Numbered from the stretch's first letter, positions 45,441 to 54,793 are shown. The stretch: DNA of 64,000 nt from Polaromonas sp. (GCF_012927485.1 NZ_JABBPC010000008.1:51887-115886), one strand, 5' to 3'. Numbers and translations: made by a program. The notes: generated by a model not told the origin, from the letters alone.

Positions 45441-47519
45441 TCATACTGGCGCAGGCCACACTTGAAAGGCCACATAAAACGTAGCCCCGGTACCTTGGCT
45501 GGCGTCGAACCAAATGCGTCCACCCATTTTTTCCACCAAAGCTTTGCTAATGCTCAACCCCAGACCGGTACCGCCTTTTCTCTGGTTATCAAAAGAGTCT
45601 TCGTGAGAAAACCGCTGAAAAATCCGGCTCTGAAACTCGGCGGGTATGCCTGGACCTTGATCGGATACTGAAGTCGTAATCCATCCGTCAGCGCTGGATA
45701 CCTTGATGTTCACAACGCCTACAGGTGGCGAAAACTCTATTGCATTGGATAAGAGATTTGACAACACCTGCGCGAACCGATCGGCGTCGATACGAACCAT
45801 GGCCTGCGGCGCCATAGTCATAAAATTAAAGCCTACGGAGTACTGTTCCCCATAAGGTCTGATCGCGTCGATGGCCTGTTCAATCAGCGCCTTCAGTGGG
45901 TGGGGTTTTAAGTCATATTCCATTTTGTCCGAGGTAATTTTTTCAATGTCCAGTAGATCCTTGACCAGTGTGGACAGACGCTCGCTGTTGAGGTACGCGA
46001 TGCGGACCAGGCCTTTGGCTTTGTCCGACAACTCGCCCGCCAACCCGCCGTTTACCAAGCCCAAGGCACCGCGAATGGAAGTCAGGGGCGTGCGCAGTTC
46101 GTGGCTCACCACGGAAACAAATTCGCTCTTCATTTGCTCAATCTTTTTACGTTCGGTAATGTCGCGAATGATGCTGATGAACTTACGACGACCCTCCAAG
46201 TAAAACTCCGAAACCCGGATTTCGATCGGAAAAATGGTTCCGTCCTTGCGCTGCGCGGTCTGTTCGCGGCTGACGCCCAGCATGTGCGAATGATCCGTAT
46301 GGAGATAGCGCGCCAGGTGGCCATCGTGCTCCCCGCGAAAAGGCGTCGGCATAAGCATGGACACGTTCTTGCCGATAACTTCGTCACCGCGGTAGTCGAA
46401 CAGGCGCTCCGCAGCCGGGTTGAAGAGCTCAATAATGCCGACTTTGGAGGTGCTCACGATGCCTTCATCCACATTGTTCAGCAGTCCCCGCAGGTTACGC
46501 TCGCTGTCTCGCAAACTCGCATTCATCTTGCGGGCTTCTGCTTCCGAGCGAACCAGCCTGCGCACCAGCGGAATGAGTTGCCAGCGCAACATCAGCAGTG
46601 CGATGACGAGCAGGCCGAACAGCAGCGGAATCAGATACCGCAGCTCTCGCCATACCGGTGCATAGAGTTCTGCACTGTCTATTTTCAGCACCATTCCCAG
46701 CCCGAGATTGCCCACTGGGGCGTAAGCCGCCGCAACCTTCTGGTCGCGATAATCACTCGCGGTGGCAAACCCTGTTTCACCTGACAGGGCATGTGCGATG
46801 GGCAGCAGATCGCCTTTCGCAGAGCGGTTGGATAACGTCATCACCTGCGAATGGAGCGTTGTTGGAAAACACTGCAACTTGAGGCCGAAGGGCGCACACA
46901 GACCAAGTTCTCCTGTTTTGCCCAGATGCTTGGCATCGTTTAATGCCCCCATGGTGGCCGGCAATAAGGTCTCTGTCATGACCTTGCCAACCACGCCTCC
47001 CTGCTGCTTCATATCGACTTCGACGCGCAACAAAAAATGCTTGTTCCACAGTAATTGCACGCGCCCAGGAAAGTTAAGCGGTATGGCCAGCTCCGCCTGC
47101 TGCGTAAAGGTCCCCGCATGCGCCAACTCGCGTCCGTTCTTGTCAAACAGCGCTATGGCCGTGAACCCAGCCAGGAGAAAGGAGGGCGCTATCCTTTCAA
47201 GCTCTGCAGTGACAGCGCCTTGATCCGCACCCGTATTCACCTGTTGGATCTGATCCATCAGCAAAGGACGCGTCGCTATAAGCCGCGTTCTATCAAAACC
47301 TGCGCCAAGTTCAGTGAGGGTCAGTTGTACGCGACTCTGAAGCGACGACTGCAGGCCGTTACTCAAAAGCGATTCAGCGTATCGCAACATGACAAAAAAG
47401 ACGGTAGTGCCCACCAGCAAGGCCACGATAATCAGCAGCACGCCTGCGACCAGACTGATTCGATGGGGATGATTTTTTGAAGACTGCATGGTTTGCGGGG
47501 GCGTATCAGGGGAGGGCAT
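45441..47519 (-). CDS. Membrane sensor histidine kinase with periplasmic sensor and PAS domain
   Basis: A 692-residue kinase. Membrane helices at about 21-45 and 293-313 enclose a periplasmic domain of about 245 residues (dCache-like: FDKNGRELAHAGTF, then GNLGLGMVLKIDSAELYAPV before the second helix). A cytoplasmic PAS domain (about 340-455, NVDEGIVSTSKVGIIELFNP) resembles FixL-type PAS in sequence. The HisKA box is [16 protein letters not shown] with His473, and the ATPase has SDQGPGIPAEF and GGTGLGLSIS. It has no receiver, so it may signal through the CheY-like protein or the hybrid kinase downstream, 118 bp away on the same strand. Confidence 0.92.
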   Translation of the reverse strand: MPSPDTPPQTMQSSKNHPHRISLVAGVLLIIVALLVGTTVFFVMLRYAESLLSNGLQSSLQSRVQLTLTELGAGFDRTRLIATRPLLMDQIQQVNTGADQGAVTAELERIAPSFLLAGFTAIALFDKNGRELAHAGTFTQQAELAIPLNFPGRVQLLWNKHFLLRVEVDMKQQGGVVGKVMTETLLPATMGALNDAKHLGKTGELGLCAPFGLKLQCFPTTLHSQVMTLSNRSAKGDLLPIAHALSGETGFATASDYRDQKVAAAYAPVGNLGLGMVLKIDSAELYAPVWRELRYLIPLLFGLLVIALLMLRWQLIPLVRRLVRSEAEARKMNASLRDSERNLRGLLNNVDEGIVSTSKVGIIELFNPAAERLFDYRGDEVIGKNVSMLMPTPFRGEHDGHLARYLHTDHSHMLGVSREQTAQRKDGTIFPIEIRVSEFYLEGRRKFISIIRDITERKKIEQMKSEFVSVVSHELRTPLTSIRGALGLVNGGLAGELSDKAKGLVRIAYLNSERLSTLVKDLLDIEKITSDKMEYDLKPHPLKALIEQAIDAIRPYGEQYSVGFNFMTMAPQAMVRIDADRFAQVLSNLLSNAIEFSPPVGVVNIKVSSADGWITTSVSDQGPGIPAEFQSRIFQRFSHEDSFDNQRKGGTGLGLSISKALVEKMGGRIWFDASQGTGATFYVAFQVWPAPV

Positions 47520-47762
47520 GAGACCTGTATTGTCACAGGGTTAGCTACCAGACCCCCTACATTTCGATATTGCCGGATGAATCGGGCTGAAGTGATTCCG
47601 CGCGCCAACTCTGGCCGCTCCGTTCATTGAATTTTAAAGCGGGGAGGCACTCCGGAACGGATTCATGGTGATGTTTCATCGTCAGCAGGTGCTGCGGAGG
47701 CCGAATGCCAGGCATCGAGTTGCGAAGTTTCCTGGGGGTAAGGTCCCCGCGCAGCCTGGGTT

Positions 47763-48605
47763 TTAACCGCGCGCGCGCTGGTACAGGCCTTGGACTTTCG
47801 GCACATTAGCCTGAAGCCGCTGGATTCGATCCGGACCGGAGGGATGGGTGGACAGAAAGCTGGGTCCGCCTGCGCCCCCGCCCGCTTGCGCCATCTTTTC
47901 CCACAGGCTAACCGCAGCTTGCGGGTTATAGCCGCCGCGCGCGGCCAATTCAAGCCCCACCAGATCGGCATCGGTTTCATCTTCTCGGCTAAAGCGCAGC
48001 GTGAGTAATTGCGTGCCGATATTGGCCGCCACGTCGCCTAGTTGGCCCAAACCAAGCAGTTGTACGCCCAGCGACAGCAGGGTACCGGTGCCCTGACTTT
48101 TGGCGATGCGGGCGCGCGCATGTTCGCGCAACGCATGCGCCATTTCATGGCCCATGATCATGGCCGCCTCGTCGTCGTTAAGCTTGAGCTGGCTCAAAAT
48201 ACCGGTATAGAAGGCTATCTTGCCGCCCGGCATGCAAAATGCGTTGATCTGCTTGCTGCCGATCAGGTTGACTTCCCAGTGCCAGTCCCGCGAGCGCTCA
48301 TTCCATTGGGCCGCTTGGGGCACCAGACGCGCTGCAATACGACGCAGCCGCTGCAACTGCGGATTGCTTGAGGGCGCGAGGGCACCCTGGCTTTGAGCCT
48401 GCTCCAGCAGCTTGGAATATTCCTGCGTAGCGGCATCTTCCAGTTCTTCGGCTGGTACCAGATTGCGCAGCTCTGAGGGCCTGCCGACGTCAACTTGTGC
48501 CTGCAAAGGAAGAGCAACGGCGGTAGCCGCCGTGCCGGCAGATGCCAAGAGGAATGCTCGGCGGCTCGACCAAGCGGAATGTTTAGCCTCGCACAAAAAG
48601 CACAT
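47763..48605 (-). CDS. M48-family metalloprotease
   Basis: A 280-residue exported peptidase. The N-terminus has a twin-arginine-like signal (SSRRAFLLASAGTAATAVAL) followed by a Gln-rich processed end. The zinc site is HEMAH in MIMGHEMAHALREHARAR (about 151-168), with the third ligand Glu in REDETDADLVGLELAARGGY. SLWEKMAQ and SFLSTHPSGPDRIQRLQ near the end are typical of the BepA/LoiP-like group, which handles envelope protein quality. It diverges from the AmpG-like gene with 25 bp between. Confidence 0.9.
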   Translation of the reverse strand: MCFLCEAKHSAWSSRRAFLLASAGTAATAVALPLQAQVDVGRPSELRNLVPAEELEDAATQEYSKLLEQAQSQGALAPSSNPQLQRLRRIAARLVPQAAQWNERSRDWHWEVNLIGSKQINAFCMPGGKIAFYTGILSQLKLNDDEAAMIMGHEMAHALREHARARIAKSQGTGTLLSLGVQLLGLGQLGDVAANIGTQLLTLRFSREDETDADLVGLELAARGGYNPQAAVSLWEKMAQAGGGAGGPSFLSTHPSGPDRIQRLQANVPKVQGLYQRARG

Positions 48606-48630
48606 GCGTCAATAATAGTCACAAATTGAA

Positions 48631-50058
48631 ATGCCCATGTCAGAAAAAACCAGCCCGTCTGAATTGATTCTTCCCGATCCTGCCGGTGCCCCCAGCGCCC
48701 CCGGCGCCCCCAGCGCTTCCAAGACTGGCAAGGCCGACAGCCAGAAACCTGCCTGGCGAGACGTTTGGCGTGTTTATGCCGAAGCCGCCACGCTTCGCAT
48801 GTTGTTGCTGGGGTTTTCGGCGGGACTGCCGTTGTTGCTGGTGTTTGGCACGCTGAGTTTCTGGCTGCGCGAGGCGGGCATTGACCGCACCACGATTGGC
48901 TACCTGAGCTGGGTTGGCCTGGCTTACGGCTTCAAGTGGGCTTGGGCCCCGCTGGTGGACCGAATGCCCATTCCGCTGCTCACTCGCCTGCTCGGACGTC
49001 GGCGTAGCTGGTTGCTGCTGTCCCAAACGATCATCGGAATGTCTTTGGTCGCCATGGCGCTCACCGACCCCAAACTGGCGTTGCAGCCGATGGTGTGGTG
49101 CGCGCTGGCGGTGGCGTTCGGCTCGGCCACTCAGGACATTGCGCTCGACGCCTACCGGATTGAATCGGCCGACATGCGGCGCCAGGCCGCACTCGCCGCC
49201 GCCTACCAAACGGGGTACCGCATCGCGATGATCTGGGCTGGCGCAGGCGCCCTGTGGATTGCCGCCGCCGCCGAGAGCCCCCTCGTGGCGCCCAATGTGT
49301 CAGGCTATCAGCACAGCGCTTGGCAGGCTGCCTATCTGGTGATGGCGGCCTCCATGCTGCTCGGGATGGTGACAGTGCTTTTTTCGCCGGAACCCGCGCG
49401 CCGTGAATTGCCGCCGAGCAAAAATGCCGCCGACTGGCTTAAAGGGGCGCTGATCGATCCGTTTGCTGATTTTCTGGGTCGTTACGGCAAGCAGGCGCTT
49501 TTGATCCTGGCCTTGATCGCGCTTTACCGGATCAGCGACGTTGTCATGGGCATCATGGCGAATCCGTTTTATGTGGATATGGGCTACACCAAGTCAGAAG
49601 TCGCGACCGTGACCAAAATCTACGGCGTCATCATGACGCTGGTAGGCGCCTTTTTGGGCGGCGGACTGGCCATGCGCTTTGGCGTGATGAAGGTGCTGAT
49701 GCTGGGTGCCGCGCTGAGCGCGGGAAGCAATGTGCTGTTTGCCTGGCTGGGAACACGCGGACACGATGTGAACGCGCTGATTGTGGTGATTTCTGCTGAC
49801 AATCTCTCCAGCGGCATCGCTTCTGCCGCTTTTATTGCCTACCTTTCCAGTTTGACCAACATCAAATATTCAGCCACCCAATACGCCCTTTTTAGCTCCA
49901 TGATGCTGCTGTTGCCGAAGTCGCTAGCGGGCTATTCAGGCAAATATGTCGATGCTTTTGGTTACAGTAATTTCTTTACCGCAACTGCTTTATTGGGTTT
50001 GCCCGTGCTGCTGCTGGTCTGGTTTGCTTCAAAGAAAAAAGCTCCTGATCTCGAATAG
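48631..50058 (+). CDS. AmpG-like MFS permease
   Basis: A 475-residue transporter with about 12 membrane segments. The N-terminal cytoplasmic part has a short Ala-Pro-Ser/Gly tandem repeat (APSAPGAPSAS). AmpG-type patterns are LLLGFSAGLPLLLVFGTLSFWLREAG, TIGYLSWVGLAYGFKWAWAPL, DRMPIPLLTRLLGRRRSWLL and ATQDIALDAYRIE. AmpG imports anhydro-muropeptides for wall recycling. The family is well supported; the exact substrate is inferred. The second Met (48637) is an equally likely start. Confidence 0.85.
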   Translation: MPMSEKTSPSELILPDPAGAPSAPGAPSASKTGKADSQKPAWRDVWRVYAEAATLRMLLLGFSAGLPLLLVFGTLSFWLREAGIDRTTIGYLSWVGLAYGFKWAWAPLVDRMPIPLLTRLLGRRRSWLLLSQTIIGMSLVAMALTDPKLALQPMVWCALAVAFGSATQDIALDAYRIESADMRRQAALAAAYQTGYRIAMIWAGAGALWIAAAAESPLVAPNVSGYQHSAWQAAYLVMAASMLLGMVTVLFSPEPARRELPPSKNAADWLKGALIDPFADFLGRYGKQALLILALIALYRISDVVMGIMANPFYVDMGYTKSEVATVTKIYGVIMTLVGAFLGGGLAMRFGVMKVLMLGAALSAGSNVLFAWLGTRGHDVNALIVVISADNLSSGIASAAFIAYLSSLTNIKYSATQYALFSSMMLLLPKSLAGYSGKYVDAFGYSNFFTATALLGLPVLLLVWFASKKKAPDLE

Positions 50059-50076
50059 ATTCGGGCATCAAGAGCT
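50040..50076 (+). terminator. Imperfect hairpin at the end of the AmpG-like gene
   Basis: AGCTC, TGAT and CGAAT (50040-50056) pair in order with ATTCG, ATCA and GAGCT (50059-50076), giving a stem of 14 bp with small internal mismatches. It spans the stop codon (50056-50058). A short AT-rich stretch follows without a clear T-run, so it may be a weak terminator or a copy of a short interspersed repeat. Confidence 0.4.
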
Positions 50077-50258
50077 ATCAGTTAAATAGCATTTTAGAAA
50101 GACTTGAGCGGACACTCGTACCAGGCAGTGGCCGACCAATGCAGTGCGGTTTACTGCAACTTTACGATCTCTTCAAGCGCTATTGTTACGTTGCTAGCAT
50201 CATCATCGCAAGGGCGATTGATTCAAACGCACCCCGTATTGCAACCGAGGACCGGCCC

Positions 50259-50978
50259 ATGACCCAACAGCTTTTAATGATTGAAGACGACACTCGCCTC
50301 GCGGCCATGGTGGGTGAATATTTGCGCCAATCAGGTTACGGTTTTTCGCATGCCCCCGATGGCGCCAGCGGCCTCGCTGCTTTGCAGGCCAGTCCCGCTG
50401 ATCTGGTGATTCTCGATTTGATGCTGCCCGACATGGATGGCCTGGAGGTGTGCCGCCGCATCAAGGGCCAAGGAAGCGAGTCGTCGCACACCGCCGTGCT
50501 GATGCTGACTGCAAAAGGTGACCCGATGGACCGCATTGTGGGGCTGGAAATTGGCGCGGACGACTATTTGCCGAAACCTTTCGAGCCGCGTGAACTGTTG
50601 GCACGGATTCGTGCGGTGCTGCGTCGCGGTGGCGAGGTTAATGGGGGCGCCACAGCGGGAAGCGACCACAAAGTGATGCGCTTCGGCTCGCTCGAAATCG
50701 ACCGCGACGCGCGCACGGTGTCGGTCTCCGGCAACCCCTGTGAGCTGACGTCTTACCAGTTCGACTTGCTGGTGGCTTTGGCTGAACGGGCCGGCCGCGT
50801 GCTCAGTCGTGATCAGATCATGGAAGCCGTGCGCGGCCGCGAGCTCGAAGCGTTCGACCGCTCCATTGACGTGCACATGGGTCGTATCCGCAGCGCCATT
50901 GAGGTAGAAGCTAAAGATCCGAAACGTATTTTGACGGTGCGCGGAGTCGGCTACGTGTTTGCCAAGCAACAAGACTGA
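50259..50978 (+). CDS. OmpR-family response regulator
   Basis: A 239-residue two-domain regulator. The receiver has MIEDDTRLAAMVGEYLR (acidic pair), LVILDLMLPDMDGLEV (phospho-acceptor Asp), VLMLTAKGD and DDYLPKPFEPRELLARIRAV. The C-terminal winged helix (about 145-235) shows LTSYQFDLLVALAERAGRVL, RDQIMEAVRG and DRSIDVHMGRIRSAIE. The start is the ATG at 50259 (GAGG nine bases upstream); the longer frame from 50139 is not conserved. It is followed 23 bp later by its kinase. The pair resembles RstA/RstB; the regulon is unknown. Confidence 0.94.
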   Translation: MTQQLLMIEDDTRLAAMVGEYLRQSGYGFSHAPDGASGLAALQASPADLVILDLMLPDMDGLEVCRRIKGQGSESSHTAVLMLTAKGDPMDRIVGLEIGADDYLPKPFEPRELLARIRAVLRRGGEVNGGATAGSDHKVMRFGSLEIDRDARTVSVSGNPCELTSYQFDLLVALAERAGRVLSRDQIMEAVRGRELEAFDRSIDVHMGRIRSAIEVEAKDPKRILTVRGVGYVFAKQQD

Positions 50979-51001
50979 ACTGAATCTGATTGAGTGCGCC
51001 T

Positions 51002-52225
51002 ATGTGGACCCGTTTTACCTCGCATCTGTATGTGCGAATCTGGCTCGCGGTGGTGGCGACCGTTGTGGTCCTGACTTTTCTGGTGGGTGGCGCGTGGCGG
51101 CTGACCGCCGATCTGCCTCAGCTGCCCATACGAGAAGTTCTGGTACACAACACCGCAGGCGAAATCATTGGCACGGCCCAAACCAAACCGGACCGCAAGC
51201 TCGGCGAAGACCTGGAATTTGATGTGGTTACAAGAGACGGCCAGATCCTGAACCTGCTGCTGCCGCGGCCCAAGCGTCCCCCTGGCAACCCGTGGAACCG
51301 CCCTCCTTTTGGTTTCGGCTCTATGCTGGTGCTTGTCGGGCTCGCCGTGGCGCTAGGGGCCTACCCGGTCATTCGCCGCTTGACGTTACGGCTTGAGGCG
51401 TTGCAGCGCGGCGTGGAGCGCTGGGGTGCGGGCGATCTTTCGGCGCGTATCACTGCGGGCGGACACGACGAGGTGGCGTTTCTGGCCGGGCGCTTCAACC
51501 ATGCGGCCGAGCGAATCGAAACCCTGATGGATTCTCACCGGTCACTGCTGGCCAATGCCTCGCACGAGCTGCGCTCGCCGCTAGCGCGCATCCGCATGGG
51601 ACTGGAACTGATGGACCCCGCCGCCGCGTCACCCCAGCGCCGGGAAATTTCGCGCAGCATCAATGAACTGGACCAGTTGATTGATGAAATCCTGCTAGCC
51701 AGTCGGCTAGACACCCGGCAGGCTGATGCCGAGCCGTTTGAAACACTCGACTTGACGGGTCTGGCCGCGGAGGAATGCTCCCGCGTGAATGCGGAATTAA
51801 AGGCTGAACTCCAAGCGGAATTGCAAACAGGAATGGGAATTGCCAGATCAGGGCACAGTCTCATGGTGCAGGGTTCCCCGCGGTTGCTGCGCAGGCTCAT
51901 TCGCAATTTGCTGGAGAACGCCAGGCGCTACAGCAACGGTGATATCAGCCTGGAATTGGCGCAAATTCGTGTCGGACGCCAGCAGCTCGCCGTGATCAAG
52001 GTCCATGACCGGGGTCCGGGCGTGCCGGTCGAACAGCGGGAACGGATTTTTGAACCCTTTTATCGCTTGCCAGGCGCCAGCGAGCGTGAAGGTGGCGTGG
52101 GTTTGGGGCTAGCACTGGTCAAGTCCATTAGCCTGCGCCACAAAGGCACTGTTCGCTGCGAGGCCCGGCCCGGCGGCGGCGCTTCGTTCATTGTCGAGTT
52201 GCCACTGGCGGATCAGGAGGCGTGA
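51002..52225 (+). CDS. Sensor histidine kinase, partner of the OmpR-type regulator
   Basis: A 407-residue kinase. Membrane helices at about 13-30 and 102-122 enclose a periplasmic part of some 70 residues. HAMP follows (about 122-175, RRLTLRLEALQRGVERWGAG), then HisKA with LLANASHELRSPLARIRMGL and an ATPase with LLRRLIRNLLENARRYS, VHDRGPGVPVEQRERIFEPF and GGVGLGLALVKSI. The ATG at 51002 is preferred; a TTG at 50990 is also in frame. It lies 23 bp after the regulator gene, so the two form one operon, closed by the terminator at 52446-52472. Confidence 0.93.
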   Translation: MWTRFTSHLYVRIWLAVVATVVVLTFLVGGAWRLTADLPQLPIREVLVHNTAGEIIGTAQTKPDRKLGEDLEFDVVTRDGQILNLLLPRPKRPPGNPWNRPPFGFGSMLVLVGLAVALGAYPVIRRLTLRLEALQRGVERWGAGDLSARITAGGHDEVAFLAGRFNHAAERIETLMDSHRSLLANASHELRSPLARIRMGLELMDPAAASPQRREISRSINELDQLIDEILLASRLDTRQADAEPFETLDLTGLAAEECSRVNAELKAELQAELQTGMGIARSGHSLMVQGSPRLLRRLIRNLLENARRYSNGDISLELAQIRVGRQQLAVIKVHDRGPGVPVEQRERIFEPFYRLPGASEREGGVGLGLALVKSISLRHKGTVRCEARPGGGASFIVELPLADQEA

Positions 52226-52445
52226 GATAAATCAAGCCGCAGCTTGTTTAACTCAAAAAAACTCGCCGCTATCCTCTGTTTGGGGGATAGGCAGAAGCGA
52301 GCCGGTACGGCATAGTTCGTTCGTTGCTGTCACAACAAGCTGGAGCTCGAGGGGAAGGGGTTGGAAAAAACTAAACACGTCGGCGACGCGTTAAAGTAAT
52401 TTGTGGGATTTCCCATTAACGTTCTCTGTTTCAAGAGAACTTTAC
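52226..52445 (+). ncRNA. Hairpin-rich spacer, candidate small RNA or long 3' UTR
   Basis: No open frame is convincing. In order the plus strand has CTATCC/GGATAG (about 52273-52292) nested in CTCGC/GCGAG, a TGGGA/TCCCA element near 52403-52414, and GTTCTCT-GTTTCA-AGAGAAC (52421-52440, 7-bp stem), then a strong terminator. This layout could be an independent small RNA or a structured 3' end of the two-component operon. No match to 6S, tmRNA or SRP RNA is seen. Confidence 0.3.
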
Positions 52446-52472
52446 AAGGCTACTGCGAGGTAGCCTTTTTTT
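52446..52472 (+). terminator. Intrinsic terminator after the two-component operon
   Basis: AAGGCTAC, loop TGCGAG, GTAGCCTT, then five more T. The 8-bp stem with T-run is a clear plus-strand terminator. It overlaps the last codons of the converging waaF gene on the minus strand (stop at 52450). Confidence 0.85.
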
Positions 52473-53538
52473 CGGCTGTTTTGGCAACTGGCGGATGTAA
52501 ATAGACCTCGGGCAGGGCGCCTTGAAGCGCCCGCGTTGCCTGCAATACCTGCGCTGGACTGAGGTCATTCAGGCACCGGGTATGGCCGAGGGGACATTCG
52601 CGCTCAAAGCAAGGTGCGCAGTCCAGCGGAGGCTGATAGGCTGGGTCCGTCTTCAACCACAGTACGCTGGCCCGATCGCTCAACGGCGGCGTATGCAGAG
52701 GACTTGACGAGCCAAAAATAGCCACCTGCGGCACGCCCAGCGCGGCGGCCACATGCATCAGACCAGAGTCATTGCTGATGGTGCTTTGGCTGGCGGCAAT
52801 CAGGCACAGCGCCTGAAGCAAAGAGGTTTTTCCGGCAAAGTTGAGGCAGCACCCTTCCCGCACCGCGTTGACGGGCGCCGCAATCTCATCACACAAAGCC
52901 GCCTCCTTGGCGGATCCAAGCAACACCACCGGCAAATCCAGGGTCACTGCCAGCGCTGAAAAATGTCGGGCGGGCCAGCGCTTGGCCGGCCCGTACTCGG
53001 CGCCCGGCGCAAAGACAACATAACCACCGCGCTGCAAGCCCAGTTCACGCAGCGTTTGCTCAATGTCCGCCGGCTTCATGAGCAATTGCGGCCGGTCTTG
53101 TTCGAGATTTCCTTCGCCGCTGAGGGCTGAATAAAACGCCACCATCGGAGGTTTGTTTTTGGGGTTTTTAAGCCGATGCGTGAGTAACCCCACCCGCGCT
53201 TCCCCAAGATAACCGATCCGCTTTGGAATACTGGCCAAAAACGGCAGCAACGCGCTCTTCAGCGAATTCGGGCAGACGTAGGCGTTGTCGAACTGGCCTT
53301 CGATGCGCTGCGCAATGGCGCGTCGCGCCTTTAACTGCAGGCCACCATGTGCGAACGGGAATTCGATGACGTCCGCCACTTGCGGCATGGCGCGGTACAC
53401 CGGCGCTACCCATGGCAAAGCGCCCACCGTGATGCGTTCGCCGCGAGCGTGCAGCCGGCGCAGCAGGGGCTCGGTCATCACCGCGTCGCCGATCCACTGC
53501 GGCGCGATGACGAGGGAGTTATCAGTGATGCCCGCCAA
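52450..53538 (-). CDS. waaF: ADP-heptose:LPS heptosyltransferase II
   Basis: A GT9-family glycosyltransferase of about 362 residues for the inner core of lipopolysaccharide. SLVIAPQWIGDAVMTEPLLR opens the Rossmann domain; VCPNSLKSALLPFLASIPKR, RIGYLGEARVGLL and APGAEYGPAKRWP are WaaF-type motifs, and SNDSGLMHVAAALGVPQVAIFG binds the ADP-heptose. The start is uncertain: TTG at 53538 (GGTGA four bases before) or GTG at 53547. The open frame to 53715 overlaps the zinc-finger gene in another frame and is not conserved. The C-terminal 15 residues are variable and overlap the terminator. Confidence 0.92.
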   Translation of the reverse strand: MAGITDNSLVIAPQWIGDAVMTEPLLRRLHARGERITVGALPWVAPVYRAMPQVADVIEFPFAHGGLQLKARRAIAQRIEGQFDNAYVCPNSLKSALLPFLASIPKRIGYLGEARVGLLTHRLKNPKNKPPMVAFYSALSGEGNLEQDRPQLLMKPADIEQTLRELGLQRGGYVVFAPGAEYGPAKRWPARHFSALAVTLDLPVVLLGSAKEAALCDEIAAPVNAVREGCCLNFAGKTSLLQALCLIAASQSTISNDSGLMHVAAALGVPQVAIFGSSSPLHTPPLSDRASVLWLKTDPAYQPPLDCAPCFERECPLGHTRCLNDLSPAQVLQATRALQGALPEVYLHPPVAKTAEKKATSQ

Positions 53539-53731
53539 AATGTTCACCGTCTTTAAGCTTGTAAACGGTACCGCAGTAAGCGCACTTGGCCTCGCCCGTG
53601 CGTGCCACATCCAGGTAGACCCGCGGGTGGCTGTTCCACAGCGCCATGTCGGCTTTGGGATTCGGGCAGTACACGCCCCCCTGGTCGTTAAGGTCGGCCG
53701 CCAGCAGCTCAACAAGGAATGATTTGCTCAT
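53522..53731 (-). CDS. Zinc-finger (zf-CHCC) domain protein
   Basis: A 69-residue protein. The zinc site is formed by Cys in GGVYCPNPKADMALWNSHPR, then His in the same segment, and CAYC in GEAKCAYCGTVYKLKDG, a zf-CHCC domain as in the mitochondrial complex I subunit NDUFS6. In bacteria these small proteins are widespread and uncharacterised. The start is the ATG ending at 53731 (MSKSFLVELLAAD); 14 further residues upstream are open. It lies 23 bp after ilvE, and its end overlaps the waaF start by about 17 bp. The gene order ilvE, zf-CHCC, waaF is common in Burkholderiales as far as I know. Confidence 0.9.
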   Translation of the reverse strand: MSKSFLVELLAADLNDQGGVYCPNPKADMALWNSHPRVYLDVARTGEAKCAYCGTVYKLKDGEHFGGHH

Positions 53732-53754
53732 AGTCGGATTTCCTTCAACCTTGT

Positions 53755-54693
53755 TTAAACTTTGCTCAGCCATGAGGCGTAACGCGGATTTTTTCCGTTC
53801 ACGATGTCGAAGAAAGCGCCCTGTATTTTTTCGGTGATGGGCCCGCGTGAGCCGCTGCCAATTTCAATCCGGTCCAACTCGCGAATCGGTGTGATTTCAG
53901 CGGCCGTGCCCGAGAAAAATGCTTCATCGGAAATATAAATTTCATCGCGGGTAATAGGCTTTTCCTTAATTTCCAAGCCCAAGTCCTTGCAGATGGCAAA
54001 GACGGTGTTTCGGGTAATGCCGTTGAGCGCACCGGCGCTGGAATCCGGTGTGTAGACCACGCCTTTGCGCACAATAAACAGGTTTTCACCGGCGCCTTCA
54101 GAGGCAAACCCTTGCGGGTCCAACAGCAACGCCTCGTCATAGCCTTCGTCGGTCGCTTCCATATTGGCCAAAATCGAATTGGTGTAATTGCTGACCGCTT
54201 TGGCGTGGATCATGGTGATGTTGACGTGGTGTCGCGTGAAGCTGCTCGTTTTGACGCGAATGCCGCGCTTCATGCCTTCTTCGCCCAGGTACGCGCCCCA
54301 GGACCAGGCCGCGACCATCAGGTGAATTTTGTTGCCTTTTGGGCTGACACCGAGTTTTTCCGAGCCGATCCAAATCAGCGGGCGAATATAGCCGCTCTCG
54401 AGGTGGTTTTCGCGCACCACCGCGATCTGCGCAGCCATAACTTCCTGCGGCGTGAACGGAATCTTCATGCGCAGGATCTTGGCGCTGTTGAACAGCCGCT
54501 CGGTGTGTTCCTCAAGCCGGAAAATGGCCGTACCGTCGGCTGTTTTGTAGGCGCGCACACCCTCAAAAGCGCCGCAGCCGTAATGTAGCGTGTGGCTCAA
54601 CACGTGGATCTTGGCGTCGCGCCAGTCGACCATCTGGCCGTCCATCCAAATTTTGCCGTCGCGGTCGTCCATGGAAGGTGCTACTGGGGACAT
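53755..54693 (-). CDS. ilvE: Branched-chain amino acid aminotransferase
   Basis: A 312-residue class IV (D-amino acid fold) PLP enzyme. DGKIWMDGQMVDWRDAKIHV and LHYGCGAFEGVRAYKT open it. The PLP-binding Lys is in MIHAKAVSNYTNSILA, and EALLLDPQGFASEGAGENLF is the cofactor/substrate motif. It transfers amino groups to and from Leu, Ile and Val. The ATG ending at 54693 gives the family length; the frame is open to 54966 but that part is not protein-like. First in a minus-strand run with the zinc-finger and waaF genes. Confidence 0.95.
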   Translation of the reverse strand: MSPVAPSMDDRDGKIWMDGQMVDWRDAKIHVLSHTLHYGCGAFEGVRAYKTADGTAIFRLEEHTERLFNSAKILRMKIPFTPQEVMAAQIAVVRENHLESGYIRPLIWIGSEKLGVSPKGNKIHLMVAAWSWGAYLGEEGMKRGIRVKTSSFTRHHVNITMIHAKAVSNYTNSILANMEATDEGYDEALLLDPQGFASEGAGENLFIVRKGVVYTPDSSAGALNGITRNTVFAICKDLGLEIKEKPITRDEIYISDEAFFSGTAAEITPIRELDRIEIGSGSRGPITEKIQGAFFDIVNGKNPRYASWLSKV

Positions 54694-54793
54694 GGTGCTG
54701 ATCCTGTGGTGAGGGAGTGAAATAGGGTTGGGAGATCGCAAGCAGTCATCCGGCGGTAGTCGGCGGCGGGTTGGCAGATCCGAATGACTGATT

